DNA of 10,187 nt, from contig JAOZLT010000038.1 of assembly GCA_029934675.1 (NCBI GenBank), positions 1 to 10,187 of the forward strand, in the 5' to 3' direction. This stretch comes from Candidatus Altimarinota bacterium (GTDB lineage Bacteria; Patescibacteriota; Gracilibacteria; UM-FILTER-43-11). The notes under the pieces are model-generated. The model ran no database searches, was not told where the DNA came from, and saw nothing but the letters and a program-made list of their open reading frames with translations. Of this stretch, positions 6,987 to 10,187 are shown piece after piece (the first letter of the stretch is position 1; each line of letters opens with the position of its first letter). The position numbers and the translations under genes are program-made.

Positions 6987-8204
6987 CTATTTCTCATGAT
7001 CTTTTAATATTTTTTTTAACTCCGGCATAGCCTTATAGGCCTCCTGCTGAATTTCTGGAATCCTTTGAGCTAAATAGGTGTGAATATATTGTTGTTGTTC
7101 TATCATTAAACTCACTTTTCGAAAGACATTTTCAGATGAAAATTTACTTAAGGGGATAATCCATTCACTGTTACCATACACATACTGGCACATCCCTTCC
7201 GCCTTACGGCTGTAAGCGACAAGTATCGTAGGTACGTTTGCGGTCAGTGCATTAATGGCACAGTGCATACGCGCGGCTATTACCAAGTCACACTTTATCA
7301 ACTCCTTCTTGGTGCCGATAAATCCCGGATCTGTTTCCAGCAATGTCAATGCTCCTTGGTATTCATGAGCAATCGATCGCTTTACCTTGCGAAGGTACTG
7401 AAGGTCATCATCTCCTTTGTTGAAATCAGACACAACATGAGGAATCAGCACAATACTTGCGCCAAAGACTCTGATAAGCCCTTCGATAGTCTTTGCCTGC
7501 GCATGAATGGTTTCTTCTTCGGAATTGTTTGTATAGCGGATTGATAGTGGACTGAAGTTAATACCAATAGTAAATTTGTCCCCTTGACGTATACCCTTGG
7601 ATTTAATCTCGGGGGCAACCACAAAAGCAGGGTCTGCACATGAAACAACATTTTTGCTAACTCCCACAGCTCGCAAATAGTCAACTGTTGCGATTTCACG
7701 AGCTGTGATCAGACTCAAACCCTTCAAGTGCTTTACAAAGGCTTTTTCGGCCTTAGGATTCTCAGTAAAAGGCCCCACAGAAGCTCCCCACAGGATATAA
7801 GGAACACCCAACTTCTCAGCCGCATTACCAAACTTTGGGAATGACATAGAATATTCTCCGGCAGGTTTAAGCGTATAAATATCACCACCTATCGAGAACA
7901 CCGCATCCACACTTTCCAGCAACCCCAAAGACTCCATCATGGGAGCCCATCTGATGCCTACCAAGGAAAGTAATTTTCGACAAATATTCTTTGCCGAATA
8001 CCGCTTGAGACGGCCTCTCTCAATAATTTGTATTTCAGAACCTTCCAGCCTTTTTCGATCATCGGTAACACGACCTGAAGCATAAACAATATTGGCATCG
8101 GGGTATTCCCGATGAATGATTGCTTCCGTTCCTCGCACAATGGCTTCACAACCATAGTTATAAACACCGCCTATACCGATCAAGAGAATTCTTGGAGATT
8201 TCAT
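6987..8204 (-). CDS. Polysaccharide pyruvyl transferase family protein
   Basis: A 405-residue protein, a usual length for this family (CsaB/WcaK/EpsI type). Recognisable landmarks are GVYNYGCEAIVRG (13-25), FSIGGDIYTL (103-112), LWGASVGPF (138-146), TAREIATVDYL (167-177), CADPAFVV (189-196), LIPHV (253-257) and IAARMHCAINALTANVPTI (309-327), in the order expected for a GT-B-like fold. Family knowledge: these enzymes move pyruvate from phosphoenolpyruvate onto a sugar as a ketal, adding a negative charge to the glycan, although many members are untested. The motifs appear complete, so I expect an active enzyme. GGAGG lies 13 nt upstream of ATG and AAAGG nearer, neither ideally placed. A 246-bp gap separates it from the FrhB fusion gene upstream. 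Its base composition is visibly higher in GC than the polymerase-like gene (one 60-base line each: about 43% against 25%). Confidence 0.9.
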   Translation of the reverse strand: MKSPRILLIGIGGVYNYGCEAIVRGTEAIIHREYPDANIVYASGRVTDDRKRLEGSEIQIIERGRLKRYSAKNICRKLLSLVGIRWAPMMESLGLLESVDAVFSIGGDIYTLKPAGEYSMSFPKFGNAAEKLGVPYILWGASVGPFTENPKAEKAFVKHLKGLSLITAREIATVDYLRAVGVSKNVVSCADPAFVVAPEIKSKGIRQGDKFTIGINFSPLSIRYTNNSEEETIHAQAKTIEGLIRVFGASIVLIPHVVSDFNKGDDDLQYLRKVKRSIAHEYQGALTLLETDPGFIGTKKELIKCDLVIAARMHCAINALTANVPTILVAYSRKAEGMCQYVYGNSEWIIPLSKFSSENVFRKVSLMIEQQQYIHTYLAQRIPEIQQEAYKAMPELKKILKDHEK

Positions 8205-8307
8205 CTGCCTTTCTTATCCTCCGTACAAAAACAAATTGCTGAACTTTGAGTTACGATTTTCCTGTTACTGTCACTTCCGTAAAAAACCTTTAAGGTCGCA
8301 AATAATA

Positions 8308-8379
8308 ATAAGTTTCCATTGCTGTCTGGTGGGCAACTTACGTAAACGAAATTTGCCGGATACTAGTGATAAGTTTCCA
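8308..8379. repeat. Direct repeat pair of 11 bp in the 8205-8450 intergenic region
   Basis: ATAAGTTTCCA occurs at 8308-8318 and again at 8369-8379, 61 bp start to start, or about six helical turns. This is compatible with an operator pair upstream of the pyruvyl transferase gene, but the region is AT-rich and chance is a real alternative. I see no convincing terminator or gene in the rest of this gap. Confidence 0.3.
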
Positions 8380-8450
8380 AAAAATAGACAAAAAAGCAAT
8401 CAAGTTAGGATAAATATTTTTTGATGACCATTATCTTGACAGCACAGTAC

Positions 8451-10187
8451 CTACTTCCATTCAACATGATCACGAATCACCTTCGCTGGAACTCCGGCAA
8501 CTATACATCCCTCTGGAACATCTTTTGTTACTATTGAGCCAGCTGCAATCACTGCACCGTTGCCAATAGAAACCCCTTTCATGATTATGGCTCGGTTGCC
8601 AATCCACACATGCTCTCCAATTTTGACTTCTTGAGTCATCGTATGATTTGTATTAAGAATCTGGTGTGCGTCAGTATCTCGAATGATCACATCGCGTGCA
8701 ATGGCGCAGCCCTTGCCAATTGTGACTTTCTTGAAGCAGACAATTTGAACTCCAGCTGTACAGTAACCACCACCCAATGTCAGCTCGCCATTATCAAACA
8801 CACGAATATCGGAGCCGCATCCAACTGAAAAATTGCCATTAATTGTAAAACGAGATTGTTTACCAAGAAAAAAGCACGTTTCTCTGGTTGATTTCCGATT
8901 TTCTTTCGTCCCAAGTATTAGTACGCCATTCACAATAATCTGCGCACTTTTATCTAGCACTATACGACAATAAGGGGTTGGTATAAATCCAAAGCGTACA
9001 TTGTTTTGTGTAGTTTTTCGAAGTATATTGATGTAGATGAACTGCCACCAAGCTGAAGCAGAAAAATTCACTTTCCTATAAAGGTTCAAAGTTTTTCGTA
9101 CTAGATTTTTAGGTTTAGTGAAAAACCGCTTTCCTATTTTTGAGATTTGACTTGGTGCGGGGAAAAATTTATCTGTTAATTCAGAAAACGATTTATTATC
9201 TAAATTGGCAAAAAATTGTTCACGATCTTGCATTTGCGCTATGGACTGATTTATCGCGGGATTGTTAACAATAACATCTTGCATTGAGCATTCTGTAGAA
9301 AAAATTGCCTTCTCTATACTTTTAAAAAAGGTCTTACCCTTTTGTGAATTCAGGATAACTGCAGATGTTCCGCAGTCGTTGTCCAGCTCTGGATTAATTC
9401 TTTCTATACCCCAAAAGTCTGCTAGCGTAATATCGGCTTGTCTGGGCATTCCTTTAAAATGGCACATATAACACGAAGGGCGCACTAAATGAGCATTAAG
9501 GAGACTACGCATATATGGATCATCGTAACGATCCTTGACGTAAGTTTTACCATTAGCAAAGTCAATACGGGTTGCAAAGCGATGCCAGCCAAAAGTCTTG
9601 TTTTTAAATTTGATATTAGTGGCTTGTGCTCCATACTGTCGCTCTAACATGTCCATATACTTCAGAAATACTTTGGGCGAATTAACTCCTAAACAGATAA
9701 AATCACAGGTAATTAAATTTTCATAATCTTTCCCTAGCACAGAGTAAAGAGCCGCTATTTGACAAGGTGTCGCACAAATTAAAACCTTTTTTCCTTTTTT
9801 TAGGAATTGTTTGATATCGTTAAAAAGTTTGTCGATATGGCTCTGGAGATATTTGGAACTTCTAATATCTTTAAGTAAAAGTCGATCATCTGTTACAATA
9901 TGAGAAACTGTATGATCTTTTAAAAACACTGCTCCAGCTACAAGCCCGTTAGCATCAAACATTTTGTTAGCAAGTGCAGATAGAATACCGCCAGAAGTGC
10001 TGTCTAAACGAGTTGCATGATCTGTATTCCATGCAGCCAATACTTGCGGGGACTTTAATCTTTCAACAAAAACAGAATTTCCTTCAAGAAGAGGACAAAC
10101 CTTTTCGCAGATTCCGCAATTGGTGCATACTATTGTGTCAACCTCAGGATACCAGAATCCCTCTTTGTCACTTAGCATGGAAATACA
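8451..10187 (-). CDS. FrhB-type Fe-S oxidoreductase fused to hexapeptide-repeat acyltransferase (5' end beyond window)
   Basis: The frame is open to the right edge; the last three codons before Met (10178) read Cys-Ile-Ser, as in CISM of this family, so the true start and the first 4Fe-4S motif lie outside. Counting from that Met, CTNCGICEKVCP (18-29) is a second 4Fe-4S motif. STSGGILSAL (60-69), CATPCQIAAL (135-144), CDFICLGVNSP (158-168) and CYMCHFKG with DITLADFWGI (236-258) are hallmarks of the coenzyme F420 hydrogenase/dehydrogenase beta-subunit family (flavin plus Fe-S). A basic linker leads at about 375 into a complete left-handed beta-helix acyltransferase (to 575) with catalytic-type DTDAHQI (501-507), GEHVWIGNRAIIMKGVSIG (521-539) and the terminal AGVPAKVIR. 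Such FrhB homologues sit in polysaccharide loci next to pyruvyl transferases, with unproven reactions. Here one polypeptide would couple a redox step with O- or N-acetylation of a sugar (inference). Confidence 0.88.
   Translation of the reverse strand, partial: CISMLSDKEGFWYPEVDTIVCTNCGICEKVCPLLEGNSVFVERLKSPQVLAAWNTDHATRLDSTSGGILSALANKMFDANGLVAGAVFLKDHTVSHIVTDDRLLLKDIRSSKYLQSHIDKLFNDIKQFLKKGKKVLICATPCQIAALYSVLGKDYENLITCDFICLGVNSPKVFLKYMDMLERQYGAQATNIKFKNKTFGWHRFATRIDFANGKTYVKDRYDDPYMRSLLNAHLVRPSCYMCHFKGMPRQADITLADFWGIERINPELDNDCGTSAVILNSQKGKTFFKSIEKAIFSTECSMQDVIVNNPAINQSIAQMQDREQFFANLDNKSFSELTDKFFPAPSQISKIGKRFFTKPKNLVRKTLNLYRKVNFSASAWWQFIYINILRKTTQNNVRFGFIPTPYCRIVLDKSAQIIVNGVLILGTKENRKSTRETCFFLGKQSRFTINGNFSVGCGSDIRVFDNGELTLGGGYCTAGVQIVCFKKVTIGKGCAIARDVIIRDTDAHQILNTNHTMTQEVKIGEHVWIGNRAIIMKGVSIGNGAVIAAGSIVTKDVPEGCIVAGVPAKVIRDHVEWK

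Noticed and set aside
6714..7007. Plus-strand frame of 97 codons spanning the 6815-6986 gap
   Set aside because: Both ends overlap well-supported minus-strand genes. The product has no motif and the start lies in the antisense of the glycosyltransferase N-terminus.
7445..7699. Minus-strand frame of 84 codons within the pyruvyl transferase gene
   Set aside because: It is an out-of-frame shadow of a gene whose own frame carries all family motifs.
8284..8300. Possible intrinsic terminator on the minus strand (short palindrome followed by a T-run)
   Set aside because: The stem is only 3-5 bp with a minimal loop and no GC-rich core, too weak to call.
8236..8424. Plus-strand frame of 62 codons in the 8205-8450 gap
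   Set aside because: It starts at TTG without an SD, has no recognisable motif, and opposes every other gene.

Overview
The window is a stretch of a surface-polysaccharide (capsule, exopolysaccharide or O-antigen type) biosynthesis locus. All convincing genes lie on the minus strand, so the locus reads from the right edge (10187) to the left edge (1). The DNA is AT-rich, and several starts carry Shine-Dalgarno sequences (before 1132, 2919, 4216 and 6814). That argues against Bacteroidota, which rarely use them, and fits an anaerobic Firmicute or Negativicute-like bacterium or another SD-using lineage. The sequence alone does not settle the taxon. There are no housekeeping genes, tRNAs, rRNAs or CRISPR arrays.

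In order of transcription: (1) 10187-8451 is a 5'-truncated gene fusing an FrhB-type Fe-S/flavin oxidoreductase to a hexapeptide-repeat acyltransferase. (2) 8204-6987 is a polysaccharide pyruvyl transferase family protein. (3) 6814-5681 is a GT-B glycosyltransferase, with a candidate promoter in the gap before it. (4) 5677-4502 is a polytopic membrane protein resembling repeat-unit polymerases, starting 3 nt after the previous stop. (5) 4216-3095 is a GT4-like glycosyltransferase with its own candidate promoter. (6) 2919-2497 is an IS200/IS605-family tnpA broken by one in-frame TAA. It keeps subterminal hairpins and a leader hairpin that hides its ribosome binding site. (7) 2282-1122 is a membrane-anchored LamG-like protein. 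(8) 1132-1 is a 3'-truncated GT-C membrane glycosyltransferase (ArnT/PMT-like) overlapping the previous gene by 11 nt.

The plausible joint job is assembly and decoration of a repeat-unit glycan. Two cytoplasmic glycosyltransferases build the unit. Pyruvyl transferase and acyltransferase/oxidoreductase enzymes modify it. The polytopic protein polymerises or processes it, and the GT-C enzyme adds a residue from a lipid-linked donor on the outer face of the membrane. No flippase, initiating sugar-phosphate transferase or chain-length regulator is present, so the locus continues beyond the window.

The least expected structure is a pair of imperfect ~42-bp inverted repeats (2306-2347 and 4360-4400). 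They bracket the IS200 relic and one glycosyltransferase gene, as if this ~2.1-kb block were a cassette inserted between the polymerase-like gene and the LamG gene. Other points of interest are the FrhB-acyltransferase fusion, the LamG/GT-C overlapping pair, and the nonsense-mutated but otherwise intact transposase.
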